Below, in pieces: positions 1 through 11,200 of a DNA stretch of 64,000 bases. This DNA comes from Gallionella sp. (GTDB taxonomy: Bacteria; Pseudomonadota; Gammaproteobacteria; Burkholderiales; Gallionellaceae): contig JAUXOL010000022.1 of NCBI GenBank assembly GCA_030682375.1, forward strand, positions 248,001 to 312,000, given 5' to 3'. Every line of letters starts with the position of its first letter. The first letter of the stretch is position 1. Below the pieces are notes generated by a model. The model was not told the origin of the DNA. It did no database searches and saw only the letters and a list, made by a program, of their open reading frames with translations. The position numbers and the translations under genes were made by a program.

Positions 1-2128
<2,128 letters not shown>

Positions 2129-2169
2129 TCAAAAATTTTAATTCTTATTATTAATCTGGAGAGAACGCT

Positions 2170-3066
2170 ATGTCCCGCAAGCATCCCGTCATCGCCGTAA
2201 CCGGTTCGTCCGGCGCAGGCACCACCACCGTCAAGCGCGCATTCGAGAATATTTTCCGCCGCCAAAGCATCACTGCCGCAGTTATCGAAGGCGACAGCCT
2301 GCACAGCCTGGATCGCATGGCGTTCCGCGCAGCCGCAGCCGAAGCCGCCAAGGCCGGCCACAACACCTTCAGCCACTTCGGCCCGGAAGCGAACCACTTC
2401 GACAAGATCGAAGAAATGTTCAAGACCTACGGCGAAACCGGCATGTGCAAGCGCCGCTACTACGTACACAGCGAACCGGAAGCCGTCGAGCACAACAAGC
2501 ACTTCGGCCTGACCAACCTGACTCCCGGCGTGTTCACGCCATGGGAAGACATCGAGGCGAATTCCGACCTGCTGTTCTACGAAGGTCTGCACGGCTTGGC
2601 AGTTGACGAAAAACAGGGCATCGATGCCAGCCGTCACGTGGACCTGGGCATCGGCGTCGTGCCGGTGGTCAACCTGGAATGGATCCAGAAGATCCACCGC
2701 GACAAGGCAGAGCGCGGTTACTCCGCCGAGGCGACCGTGGACACCATCATGCGTCGCATGCCCGACTACATCAACTACATCACCCCGCAGTTCACACGCA
2801 CGGACATCAACTTCCAGCGCGTCGCAACCGTGGACACCTCCAACCCGTTCATCGCCCGCGACATCCCGACGCCGGACGAAAGCTTCGTGGTGATCCGCTT
2901 CAAGGAACCGAAGGGCGTGGACTTCCAGTACATGCTGAACATGATCCCGAACGCCTTCATGTCCCGCGCCAACACCATGGTCGTGCCCGGCGGCAAGATG
3001 AGCCACGCGATGGAAATCATCCTGGCCCCGATCATGCACGACATGATCGAGAACAAGAAGAAGTAA
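2170..3066 (+). CDS. prk: Phosphoribulokinase
   Basis: Phosphorylates ribulose 5-phosphate to ribulose 1,5-bisphosphate with ATP, the CO2-acceptor step unique to the Calvin cycle. The 298-residue protein has the proteobacterial (class I, CbbP-type) length. Its P-loop GSSGAGTTT is at residues 12-20, followed by a region rich in conserved Arg, His and Asp (EGDSLH near 40). A clear Shine-Dalgarno (GGAGAG) lies 6 bases before the ATG, and a perfect intrinsic terminator follows, so it is probably monocistronic. No RuBisCO gene is nearby. The gene implies autotrophic carbon fixation; it is intact and typical. Confidence 0.95.
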   Translation: MSRKHPVIAVTGSSGAGTTTVKRAFENIFRRQSITAAVIEGDSLHSLDRMAFRAAAAEAAKAGHNTFSHFGPEANHFDKIEEMFKTYGETGMCKRRYYVHSEPEAVEHNKHFGLTNLTPGVFTPWEDIEANSDLLFYEGLHGLAVDEKQGIDASRHVDLGIGVVPVVNLEWIQKIHRDKAERGYSAEATVDTIMRRMPDYINYITPQFTRTDINFQRVATVDTSNPFIARDIPTPDESFVVIRFKEPKGVDFQYMLNMIPNAFMSRANTMVVPGGKMSHAMEIILAPIMHDMIENKKK

Positions 3067-3074
3067 GCAAGACT

Positions 3075-3102
3075 GTCATGCCGGACTCGATCCGGCATCC
3101 AG
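3075..3102. repeat. Short palindromic interspersed repeat (GTCATxCCGG type)
   Basis: A 28-bp imperfect palindrome (GTCATGCCGGACTC then GATCCGGCATCCAG) sits between the prk stop and its terminator. The same type of unit occurs as a perfect inverted pair at 33861-33983. It is an extragenic REP-like element and no gene is implied. Confidence 0.6.
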
Positions 3103-3106
3103 AGAG

Positions 3107-3140
3107 ACGGGGAAGCGGAAACGCTTCCCCGTTTTGTTTT
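3107..3140 (+). terminator. Intrinsic terminator of prk
   Basis: Perfect 11-bp stem ACGGGGAAGCG / CGCTTCCCCGT with a GAAA loop, followed by TTTGTTTT. It lies 40 bases after the prk stop codon, and its orientation and U-tract fit the plus strand. Confidence 0.9.
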
Positions 3141-3231
3141 GCGCGACCGAAAAGGTCTATATATTTTTTCCGGTTGGCGGCATAGGCAGCGACGGATACT
3201 ATTCGGGCTCGAATAAAACAAAGCGGCATAC

Positions 3232-3732
3232 ATGAGCGAATTGATCCTCTACCAGACCGAAGACGGTAAGGCCGAAGTCCGTCTGCTCGCCGAAAACGGC
3301 AGCGTCTGGCTCACCCAGGGAGAGATCGCCGAACTGTTCGCCACCACCAAGCAGAATGTCAGCTTGCATGCGGCCAATATTCTTAAAGAGGGCGAATTGG
3401 TCGAGGGGGCAACTGTCAAGGATTCCTTGACAGTTCAAATCGAGGGTGGGCGGCAGGTGAAGCGCCGCACGCTGGCTTACAACCTGCCCATGATCCTCGC
3501 CATCGGCTACCGCGTCCGTTCGCCGCGCGGCACCCAGTTCCGCCAATGGGCCACCGCCCACCTTGCCGAATACCTGGCCAAAGGCTTTGTCATGGACGAC
3601 GAACGCCTGAAGAACCCCGGCGACTGGAATTACCGCCACAACCGCGGCAGGCATGATCAAATTGGACGAGAAAGTTGGCGGGCCCAGAAAATACGCTCGT
3701 TACCTGCCGTTCTGGGCATAAGCCTTATTTAA
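3232..3732 (+). CDS. RhuM-family protein, C-terminally truncated
   Basis: The first ~125 residues match the RhuM (virulence RhuM, PF13310-like) family: a start of type MSELILYQTEDGKAEV, then WLTQGEIAELFATTKQNVS with a helix-turn-helix feel, then AYNLPMILAIGYRVRSPRGTQFRQWAT. Family members usually run past 300 residues. Here the homology stops near residue 128 (NPGDW) and is replaced by a ~38-residue tail without recognisable similarity and an early stop. The gene is therefore probably a decayed remnant. RhuM genes are often found beside type I restriction loci, as here just upstream of hsdM. The function of the family is not established. Confidence 0.7.
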   Translation: MSELILYQTEDGKAEVRLLAENGSVWLTQGEIAELFATTKQNVSLHAANILKEGELVEGATVKDSLTVQIEGGRQVKRRTLAYNLPMILAIGYRVRSPRGTQFRQWATAHLAEYLAKGFVMDDERLKNPGDWNYRHNRGRHDQIGRESWRAQKIRSLPAVLGISLI

Positions 3733-3866
3733 AGCAAACCAAGAATAAAGACGGACAAACAAGCTAACGTAATAAAAAAATAAGGAAGTTCTTATTTAAG
3801 CGTTTGCCGCCGCTGAATTGGCAAAGACTCATTGTCTTCGCATCAAGGAAAGAAAAGTAGAAACCC

Positions 3867-5498
3867 ATGCTCACAGGCAAGCTCCGCAATCAAGTCGATA
3901 AAATCTGGGAAGCCTTCTGGACCGGCGGCATCACCAACCCCATCTCGGTGATCGAGCAATTCTCCTACCTGCTCTTCATCCGCCGTCTCGACGACATCCA
4001 CACCCTCAAGGAAAAAGCGGCCAACGCCTTCGGCACGCCCATCGACCGCCCCGTCTTCGCTGCGACGCAGGAGTCTTACCGCTGGCACAAGTTCAAGAAC
4101 ATGGACCCGCAGCTCATGTTCGAGCTGGTGCGCGACAAAGTCTTCCCCTTCATCAAGACCCTGCACGGCGAAGAATCCAGCTTCGCCCAGCACATGAAGG
4201 ACGCCATCTTCATGATCCCCAAGGCCTCGCTGCTGGATCAGGTGGTGCAGCTCATCGACCGGCTCGACATGGAAGACCGCGATACCAAGGGCGACCTCTA
4301 CGAGTACATGCTGTCCAAGCTCACCACCGCAGGCACCAACGGCCAGTTCCGCACCCCGCGCCACATCATCAACCTCATGGTGGCGATGCAGGCCCCCGTG
4401 CTCGATGGCGACAAGAGCGACCTCATTTGCGATCCCGCTGCGGGCACCTGCGGCTTCCTCATGGCGGCAGAGGAATACGTGCGCCGCGAATACAAGCCGC
4501 AACTGCTGCGCAAGGAAAACGAAAAGCACTTCCACAACCACATGTTCACCGGCTACGACTTCGACCAGAGCATGCTGCGCATCGGCGCGATGAATCTGCT
4601 GCTGCACGGCATCGAAAACCCCAAGGTGGATTACCGCGACAGCTTGAGCGACTACGGTGCAGCCAACATCAAGGACGCCTACACCCTCGTCCTCGCCAAC
4701 CCGCCGTTCAAGGGCTCCGTCGCCTACGAAGAACTCTCCCCCGACCTGCTCACCGCGCTCGGCAAATCGCCCAAGAAGGCGGTAGTCAAGCGCAAGCAGG
4801 TGGAAGAGGAGGAAGACGAAGACAACCCCAAGGAAGAAAAGAAAGGCCCCTCGGAAAAAACCGAGCTGCTGTTCCTGGCCCTCATCCTGCGCATGCTCAA
4901 GGCAGGCGGCCGCGCCGCCGTCATCGTGCCAGACGGCGTGCTGTTCGGCTCCACCAAAGCCCATCAGGAAATCCGCCAGACCCTGGTCGAAAAACACAAA
5001 CTCGAAGGCGTCGTCTCCATGCCCTCCGGTGTATTCAAACCCTACGCCGGCGTCTCCACCGCGATCTTGTTCTTCACCAAGACCGGCGTCGGCGGCACCG
5101 ACAAGGTCTGGTTCTACGACATGCAGGCCGACGGCTACAGCCTCGACGACAAGCGTACCCCGCTCATCAGCGACGAAGAACGCGAACACCTCTTTACTCG
5201 TCAGCCTGTAGGTGCGGATTCATCCGCACAAGCCTCCCACACCAAATGCAACATCCCCGACATCATCGCCCGCTGGTTCGCGCGCGAACAGGAAGGCAGC
5301 CGCGCCCGCACCGACCAATCCTTCCTCGTGCCGAAAGACGAGATCGTGCAAAACGGCTACGACCTCTCCATCAACCGCTACAAGCAAGTGGTGTATGAGG
5401 AAGTGCAGTACGACCCGCCCAAGGTGATACTGGCGCGTATCAAGAAATTGCAACAGGCGATGGATGAGGGCATCAGGTCGCTGGAGGGGATGCTGTGA
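3867..5498 (+). CDS. hsdM: Type I restriction-modification methyltransferase subunit HsdM
   Basis: N6-adenine DNA methyltransferase subunit that, with HsdS, modifies the host DNA and is also part of the restriction complex. The 543-residue protein has an N-terminal HsdM_N helical region (about 1-140). SAM-binding motif I is DPAAGTCG at 189-196 and catalytic motif IV is NPPF at 278-281. The stop overlaps the GTG start of hsdS (GTGA), so the two are translationally coupled. An AT-rich 130-bp stretch upstream probably carries the promoter. A short acidic/basic insert (EEEEDEDNPKEEKK) near 313-327 is unusual. A repeat palindrome is embedded in frame at 5212-5229. Confidence 0.95.
   Translation: MLTGKLRNQVDKIWEAFWTGGITNPISVIEQFSYLLFIRRLDDIHTLKEKAANAFGTPIDRPVFAATQESYRWHKFKNMDPQLMFELVRDKVFPFIKTLHGEESSFAQHMKDAIFMIPKASLLDQVVQLIDRLDMEDRDTKGDLYEYMLSKLTTAGTNGQFRTPRHIINLMVAMQAPVLDGDKSDLICDPAAGTCGFLMAAEEYVRREYKPQLLRKENEKHFHNHMFTGYDFDQSMLRIGAMNLLLHGIENPKVDYRDSLSDYGAANIKDAYTLVLANPPFKGSVAYEELSPDLLTALGKSPKKAVVKRKQVEEEEDEDNPKEEKKGPSEKTELLFLALILRMLKAGGRAAVIVPDGVLFGSTKAHQEIRQTLVEKHKLEGVVSMPSGVFKPYAGVSTAILFFTKTGVGGTDKVWFYDMQADGYSLDDKRTPLISDEEREHLFTRQPVGADSSAQASHTKCNIPDIIARWFAREQEGSRARTDQSFLVPKDEIVQNGYDLSINRYKQVVYEEVQYDPPKVILARIKKLQQAMDEGIRSLEGML
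5212..5229. repeat. Interspersed palindrome inside hsdM
   Basis: GTGCGGATT/CATCCGCAC is a near-perfect 18-bp palindrome, preceded by TGTAG. It resembles the extragenic REP-like units common in Proteobacteria. It encodes part of QPVGADSSAQAS inside HsdM, where it is translated in frame without disrupting the protein. Confidence 0.5.
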
Positions 5499-6667
5499 CT
5501 TTACCGGCAGAATTCTCTCGCCTTCCCAAAGAGTGGCGAGTGATACCTTTCCTTGATGCTGTTGCTGATGCAACCGGAGGTAATGCAAAAATCAAGGTTG
5601 AAGATTATTTGGAAGCAGGAGTTCTGCCAATCGTTGACCAAGGTCAGCGGCTATTTAACGGTTACACGGACGATCCTACGTTGGCCTGTAGTACGGAACT
5701 TCCAGCTATCGTTTTTGGCGATCACACACGTTGTTTCAAATTCATTGAAGTGCCATTTGCGCTGGGCGCTGACGGCGCAAAACTTCTAAAACCAAAAGAG
5801 AAATTCGATCCAAAATTTCTTTTCTACTACCTTAATCAACTGCGAATCGAATCGGCGGGATACAGCAGGCACTACAAATTCCTCAAGGAAACCTATGTGC
5901 CAGTGCCCCCTCTCGCAACCCAAAAACACATCGCCCGCGTACTGGAGCAGGCGGACCAACTGCGCAAACAGGCGCAGCAGATGGAGCGCGAACTCAGCCA
6001 ACTGGCCCAGTCGCTGTTTCTGGAGATGTTCGGCGATCCGGTGACGAATCCGAAAAGATGGGTAACTGCCCCATATGCAGACCTATGCCATCGAATCACG
6101 GTTGGCATTGTAGTAAGGCCAACTGATTACTATGTCGATAGTGGTGTACCTGCGCTCCGCTCGTTAAATGTTCGCGAAAACAAAATCATCAAAGAAAACT
6201 TCGTGTATTTTTCTGAAGCCAATAATGTCGGCGCTCTACAGAAAACGAGAGTCTACAAAGGCGACGTTGTTCTTGTGCGAAGTGGACAGCCTGGAACGGC
6301 AGCAGTTGTCCCTGAAGAATTAGATGGTATTAACGCGATTGATATTCTCATCTCGACGCCAATTCCGGAGAAAGTTGAATCTAACTATCTCGCTTTTTTC
6401 TTCAACTCTTCTGGAGGTAAGAAAATTGTCGGCGCCTCTGAAAGAGGTCAAATACAAAAACATTTGAATGTGGGGTCATTGGAAAGTGCGCTAATACCAG
6501 TTCCACCGCTTTCGTTGCAGAAGGAATTTGTTCGGCGGCTTGATGCCATCGCTAACGTACGGCGAAATGCTGAAGAAAACATGGAAACAATAAACATGAC
6601 ATTCGGTTCATTGATGCAACGCGCCTTCAACGGCGAACTCACCGCCCCGCAACGCAAGGCGGCATAG
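5495..6667 (+). CDS. hsdS: Type I restriction-modification specificity subunit HsdS
   Basis: Determines the bipartite DNA target of the HsdM/HsdS/HsdR complex. The 390-residue protein has the standard layout. A first target-recognition domain (about 10-130) ends in YVPVPPLATQKHIARVLEQAD. A central helical spacer follows (about 140-180, QAQQMERELSQLAQSLF), then a second recognition domain (185-335) ending IPVPPLSLQKEFVRRLDAI, and a C-terminal coiled segment. It starts at GTG with a 4-base overlap on hsdM. Both recognition domains are lower in GC than the flanking hsdM, which is usual for these exchangeable segments. The recognised sequence cannot be predicted from the sequence alone. Confidence 0.93.
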   Translation: MTLPAEFSRLPKEWRVIPFLDAVADATGGNAKIKVEDYLEAGVLPIVDQGQRLFNGYTDDPTLACSTELPAIVFGDHTRCFKFIEVPFALGADGAKLLKPKEKFDPKFLFYYLNQLRIESAGYSRHYKFLKETYVPVPPLATQKHIARVLEQADQLRKQAQQMERELSQLAQSLFLEMFGDPVTNPKRWVTAPYADLCHRITVGIVVRPTDYYVDSGVPALRSLNVRENKIIKENFVYFSEANNVGALQKTRVYKGDVVLVRSGQPGTAAVVPEELDGINAIDILISTPIPEKVESNYLAFFFNSSGGKKIVGASERGQIQKHLNVGSLESALIPVPPLSLQKEFVRRLDAIANVRRNAEENMETINMTFGSLMQRAFNGELTAPQRKAA

Positions 6668-6694
6668 GCCAGAGAGACGACAAAAAAGGCGCGC

Positions 6695-6725
6695 ATGTCC
6701 AACTTCAACTCATGGCCGAATGGCC
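6695..6725 (+). repeat. Vestigial duplicate of the hsdR 5' end
   Basis: The 31 bases ATGTCCAACTTCAACT...GGCCGAATGGCC, directly after hsdS, are nearly identical to 8250-8281, the probable start of hsdR (one deletion and one substitution). This direct repeat brackets the fic cassette (6726-8249). It implies that hsdS and hsdR were once adjacent and that the cassette was inserted at the hsdR start codon with duplication of the target. Confidence 0.75.
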
Positions 6726-6729
6726 TTTT

Positions 6730-6873
6730 GTAGGTCGGGTTAGCGATAGCGTAACCCGACATGGTGATGGCGGCGCTTATGGGATCGTCGGGTTACACCC
6801 GCAAGGAGTCGGCCGTGGTTGTAAGGGGCTGAAGCCCCAACAACACACGCTCCGCTGCGCTAACCCGACCTAC
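6730..6873. repeat. 144-bp interspersed repeat with terminal inverted repeats (left of fic)
   Basis: Begins GTAGGTCGGGTTAGCG and ends CGCTAACCCGACCTAC, a 16-bp terminal inverted repeat. Inside is a second hairpin built on GGGGCTTCAGCCCC. A closely related copy lies in the opposite orientation at 8071-8213, and a degenerate one at 14935-15130. It has MITE-like structure with no coding capacity. The 328-bp gap between hsdS and fic holds this repeat, the hsdR duplicate and two palindromes. Confidence 0.85.
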
Positions 6874-6903
6874 ATAAATCAGCCTTTTTGAACACATGCC
6901 CTG

Positions 6904-6979
6904 CGACATGATAAGAAAATGAGAATATTTATACATGTCGTGGGTGACGTGATAAGCTATTTTCGATTTCTTATCACGT
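6904..6979. promoter_or_regulatory. Two palindromes ahead of fic (candidate operators)
   Basis: A perfect inverted repeat ACGTGATAAG (6947-6956) / CTTATCACGT (6970-6979) lies 17 bases before the fic start. An outer pair CGACATG / CATGTCG lies at 6904-6910 and 6934-6940. The AT-rich sequence between them could be the promoter. Because the Fic protein carries a C-terminal winged helix, autoregulation is plausible; this is inference. Confidence 0.45.
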
Positions 6980-6995
6980 TCCTGCAGGGGGAAGC

Positions 6996-8063
6996 ATGAC
7001 CGAACTGGATATTCCCAGCCCCGCCAGCCTTGAGGTCAAGGCGGTTTGGCAAAGCTTGGCCGAGGCGCACCGCTATCTGGCGGAGTTGAAGGGCTTGTGC
7101 GAGTCGCTGCCCAACCGCGCCATCTTGCTGGATACGCTGGCCATTCAGGAGGCGAAAGACAGTTCCGAGATCGAGAACATCATCACCACGCATGACGAGC
7201 TGTACGCCTACGACCAGAGCGGCTCGGCTACGCCTGCGGCCAAGGAGGTGCAGAACTACATCTCTGCCTTGAAGGTGGGTTTTACCGATGTGGTGAATTC
7301 CGGCTTGATCCGCATGAACACGATTTTGCGGGTGCAGGAAGAGGTCGAGCAGAACAATGCGGGGTTCAGAAAAGTGCCGGGGACGGTGCTGAAGAATCAG
7401 ACTACGGGTGCGGTTGTGTATGAGCCGCCGCAAGATGCCGTGCTGATCGAAAAGCTGATGACGGCATTGGTGGAGTTCATTCATGCGGATAGCGATCACG
7501 ATCCCTTGCTGCGCATGGCGATTGCACATCATCAGTTCGAGAGTATTCATCCGTTTTACGATGGCAATGGTCGCACCGGGCGCATCCTGAATTTGCTGAT
7601 GCTGCAACGTGAAGGCTTGCTTGATTTGCCGGTGTTGTACCTGAGCCGCTACATCACCTCGACCAAGACGCAGTATTACCAATTACTGCAAGCGACACGC
7701 GAAACGCATGACTGGACGGACTGGTGTGTGTATATCGTGAAGGGCGTGGCGATCACCGCCAAAAGCGAAATCCGGCTGATCAAGAATCTGCGCGAACTGA
7801 TGCAGGCCACCAAGCATCGGCTGCGCGGGGAGTTGCCCAAAATCTACAGTCAGGAGTTGCTGAACAATCTGTTTCGCTATCCCTACACCAAGATCGAGTT
7901 TGTGGAAAATGACTTGGGTGTTTCGCGGATCACGGCAGCAAAGCATCTGGATGTGCTGGTGGCAAACAGCTTCGTAGAAAAGAAGAAAATCGGGCGCACG
8001 AATTTCTATATCAATCGACCTTTGTTCAATCTTTTGACGCAGATCAGCCTGAACGATGAATGA
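6996..8063 (+). CDS. Fic-family protein with C-terminal winged helix (probable AMP-transferase)
   Basis: Fic proteins transfer nucleotide monophosphates, usually AMP, to target hydroxyls. The 355-residue protein has a Fic_N region carrying a class II inhibitory motif SSEIEN at residues 56-61, which fits (S/T)xxxE(G/N). The complete catalytic motif HPFYDGNGRTGR is at 185-196, followed by a C-terminal winged helix (about 290-345, VSRITAAKHLDVLVANSFVEKK). All catalytic residues are present, so it is probably active and auto-inhibited. It lies between hsdS and hsdR on the same strand but inside a repeat-bounded cassette, with its own palindromic upstream region. It may be a passenger rather than part of the restriction enzyme. 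The target is unknown. Confidence 0.9.
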   Translation: MTELDIPSPASLEVKAVWQSLAEAHRYLAELKGLCESLPNRAILLDTLAIQEAKDSSEIENIITTHDELYAYDQSGSATPAAKEVQNYISALKVGFTDVVNSGLIRMNTILRVQEEVEQNNAGFRKVPGTVLKNQTTGAVVYEPPQDAVLIEKLMTALVEFIHADSDHDPLLRMAIAHHQFESIHPFYDGNGRTGRILNLLMLQREGLLDLPVLYLSRYITSTKTQYYQLLQATRETHDWTDWCVYIVKGVAITAKSEIRLIKNLRELMQATKHRLRGELPKIYSQELLNNLFRYPYTKIEFVENDLGVSRITAAKHLDVLVANSFVEKKKIGRTNFYINRPLFNLLTQISLNDE

Positions 8064-8070
8064 AACATAC

Positions 8071-8213
8071 GTAGGTCGGGTTAGCGATAGCGGAGCGTGT
8101 GTTGTTGGGGCTTCAGCCCCTTACAACCACGGCCTACTCCTTGCGGGTGTAACCCGACATGGTGACGGCTACGGCAAGGGATCGTCGGGTTACGCTGCGC
8201 TAACCCGACCTAC
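8071..8213. repeat. 143-bp interspersed repeat (right of fic, inverted relative to the left copy)
   Basis: Carries the same GTAGGTCGGGTTAGCG terminal repeats and the same internal GGGGCTTCAGCCCC hairpin as 6730-6873, in opposite orientation. The two copies turn the fic gene into a composite-like cassette. It starts 8 bases after the fic stop. Confidence 0.85.
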
Positions 8214-8249
8214 ATGTAAGCGATGATGAGCGAGGCAACAGGGAGCGGA

Positions 8250-11200
8250 ATGTCCAACTTCACTTTCATGGCCGAATGGCCGGAACTGCAAGAACCGGCG
8301 GGCAAGGCCGAAGCGTTGGTGCAGGCCGATCCGCGAGCGGCCTGCTTTTATGCGCGCTTCGCCATGGAGCGTGCGGTGCAGTGGGTTTACCGTTTTGATC
8401 CGGCGATGCGATCACCCGGCTATGACGACACGCTCAACACGCTGATCCACCAGCCCTGTTTCAAGAACGCGCTGCCGCCGCCGCTGTTTAACAAGTTCAA
8501 GCTGGTGCAGAAGGCGGGCAATGCGGCGGTGCACAGCGAGCGCAAGGTGGCCGCCGCCGACGCGGCGCAAGCGCTGCTGGAGCTGCACCATATCTGCTAT
8601 TGGTTCTACCGCAACTACAGCCGCCAGCAGCAAGTTAGCAATCAGCTATTCGACCCCGCGCTGATTCCGGCACCGCTTGAGGCGCAGGTCAAGCAGAGCG
8701 CGAAGCAGTTGCTGGCCGTACAGGCGCAACTGCATAAGCAGGACGAAGAAACCGCCACGGAGTTGGCGGAGCGCGAGAAGCAGAACGCCGCGTTGCGCGA
8801 GGAGCTGGCCGCTTTGCAGCAACAGGTGGCCGCACTTAAGTCGGAACACGCGCAGCAGGCCGACAGCCACGATTATTCCGAAGCGCAGACGCGTCGTTAC
8901 CTGATCGACCAGTTGCTGCGCGAGGCAGGCTGGGACCCGGAAGGCGAGAAGGTCGCCGAGTATGAAGTAAGCGGCATGCCCAACAACAAGGGCGTGGGCT
9001 TTGTTGACTATGTGCTGTGGGGCGACAACGGCCTGCCGCTGGCGGCGGTGGAGGCGAAGCGCACCACAGTGGAGCCGCAGACCGGCCGCCAGCAGGCGGT
9101 GCTGTATGCCGATTGCCTGAGCAAGATGCACGGCCAGCGCCCACTGATCTATTACACCAACGGCTACAACATCTGGTTCTGGGACGACACCATCTACCCG
9201 CCGCGCATGGTGCAGGGCTTCCACACCCGCGACGAGATGCAGCGCATCATCGACCGGCGCACGCTCGCCACGCCGCTGGCGCAGGTGGAAATCGACAGCA
9301 CCATTGCGGGCAAGGGGCGGCCTTACCAGACATTGGCGATCCGTTCGGTGTGCGAGCAGTTCGAGAAGCACCGCCAGCACAAGTCGTTGCTGGTGATGGC
9401 GACCGGCACCGGCAAGACGCGCACGGTGATCGCGCTGGTGGATGTGCTGATGCGAGCCGGGTGGGTGAAGAACGTGCTGTTCCTCGCCGACCGCAACGCG
9501 CTGCTGACTCAGGCGAAGAAGGAATTCGGCAAGCTGCTGCCCAAGGTGTCGGCGGAGATTGTTTCCGGCGGCACACGTGCGTTGAAGGGGCGGGTGCAGC
9601 TTGCCAGCTACCCGACCATGATGAACATGCTGGGCACGCCCGCCGACCGGCGTTTGTTTGGCATCGGCCACTTCGATCTGGTGATCGTGGACGAGGCGCA
9701 CCGCTCCATCTACCAGAAGTACCGCTACATCTTCGATTACTTCGATGCGCTGCTGGTGGGCCTCACCGCCACGCCGAAGAGCGAGATCGACAAGAACACT
9801 TACACCATTTTCGATATTGAAAATAACGTACCGACCTTTGCCTACGAATCGGGCGAGGCGTTCGACGACCAGGTGCTGGTGCCGCCCAAGGGCTACAGCG
9901 TGCCGCTCAAGTTTGTGCGCCAGGGGGTGAAGTACAAGGAGCTGCCGCCGGAAGAACAGGCGGAGTGGGAAAGTAAGGAGCAGCTCGACGGGCGCGAGGA
10001 GGTGCTGCCCTCGGAGCTGAACAAGTTCCTGTTCAATACCGACACCGTGGACAAGATGCTGCAAACGCTGGTGCTGCACGGCATCAAGGTGGCTGGCGGT
10101 GAACGGCTGGGCAAGACCATCATCTTCGCGGCCAACAATGCGCACGCCGAGCTGATCGTGGAGCGCTACAACAAACACTATCGCCACCATGCGGGCAAGT
10201 TTGCGCGCGTCATCACCTACAAGGAAAAGTACGCCGATACGCTGATCGAAGAATTCAAGGGCGAGAAGGAGCCGCTCGATCCGAATTGCCCCCTGACCAT
10301 TGCCGTGTCGGTGGACATGCTCGACACCGGCATCGACGTGCCCGAGGTTGTGAATCTGGTGTTCTTCAAGGTGGTGCAGTCGCGCGTGAAGTTTGTGCAG
10401 ATGCTGGGGCGCGGCACGCGCTTGTACCCGAATTTGTTCGGCCCCGGCGACGACAAGAAAGAATTCATCGTTTTCGATTACTGCCAGAACCTGGAGTTTT
10501 TCGAGGCGAACCCGGACGGCGCGAAAGACAGCGGCAACAAGCCTCTGCCGGAACTGATCTTCGAGAAGCGTTTGCAACTGGCGACGGTGTTGGCGAAATC
10601 GGAATACGACGCCGATCAGGAATATCGTCGCTACACCCTCGACCTGCTGCACCATGCCGTGGCCGGGATGAACCTGGATAATTTCATCGTGCGCCCGCGC
10701 CGCGAGATCGTGGAGCGTTACCAGCAGCGCGAGCGCTGGAATGTTCTGGATGCGCTGGCCGTGGGCGAGCTGTGCAATCAGGTGGGACCGCTGCCCACCG
10801 AGGCCGAGCCCATCAACCCCGGCGAGGCGAACGACGAGATGGCGATGCGCTTCGACCACCTCGCGCTGCGCTTGCAGGTGGCGCTGCTCGAAGAGGGCGG
10901 CATACCCGAAGGGCTGCGTTTGCAGGTGATCGACCTCGCGCACTATCTGGAGGCCAAGTCCAGCATTCCCAACGTGAAGCAGCAGCTCCATTTCATTCAG
11001 CAGGTGCAGAGCGACGAGTGGTGGCAGGACGTCACCATCCCCATGCTGGAAGAGTTGCGGTGCAACTTGCGCCTGTTGATCCAGTTCATCGACAAGGACA
11101 AGCGCGAAGTGGTTTACACCACCTTTGCGGATGAGCTGGGTGTGATAGAAGGCAAGAACGTGGTGGCGATCATGGGCGCGGGAACGGGGCTGACCCAATA

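Noticed and set aside
6730-8213. CRISPR-like array
   Set aside because: The repeated units are two inverted palindromic elements with a gene between, not short direct repeats with regular spacers.
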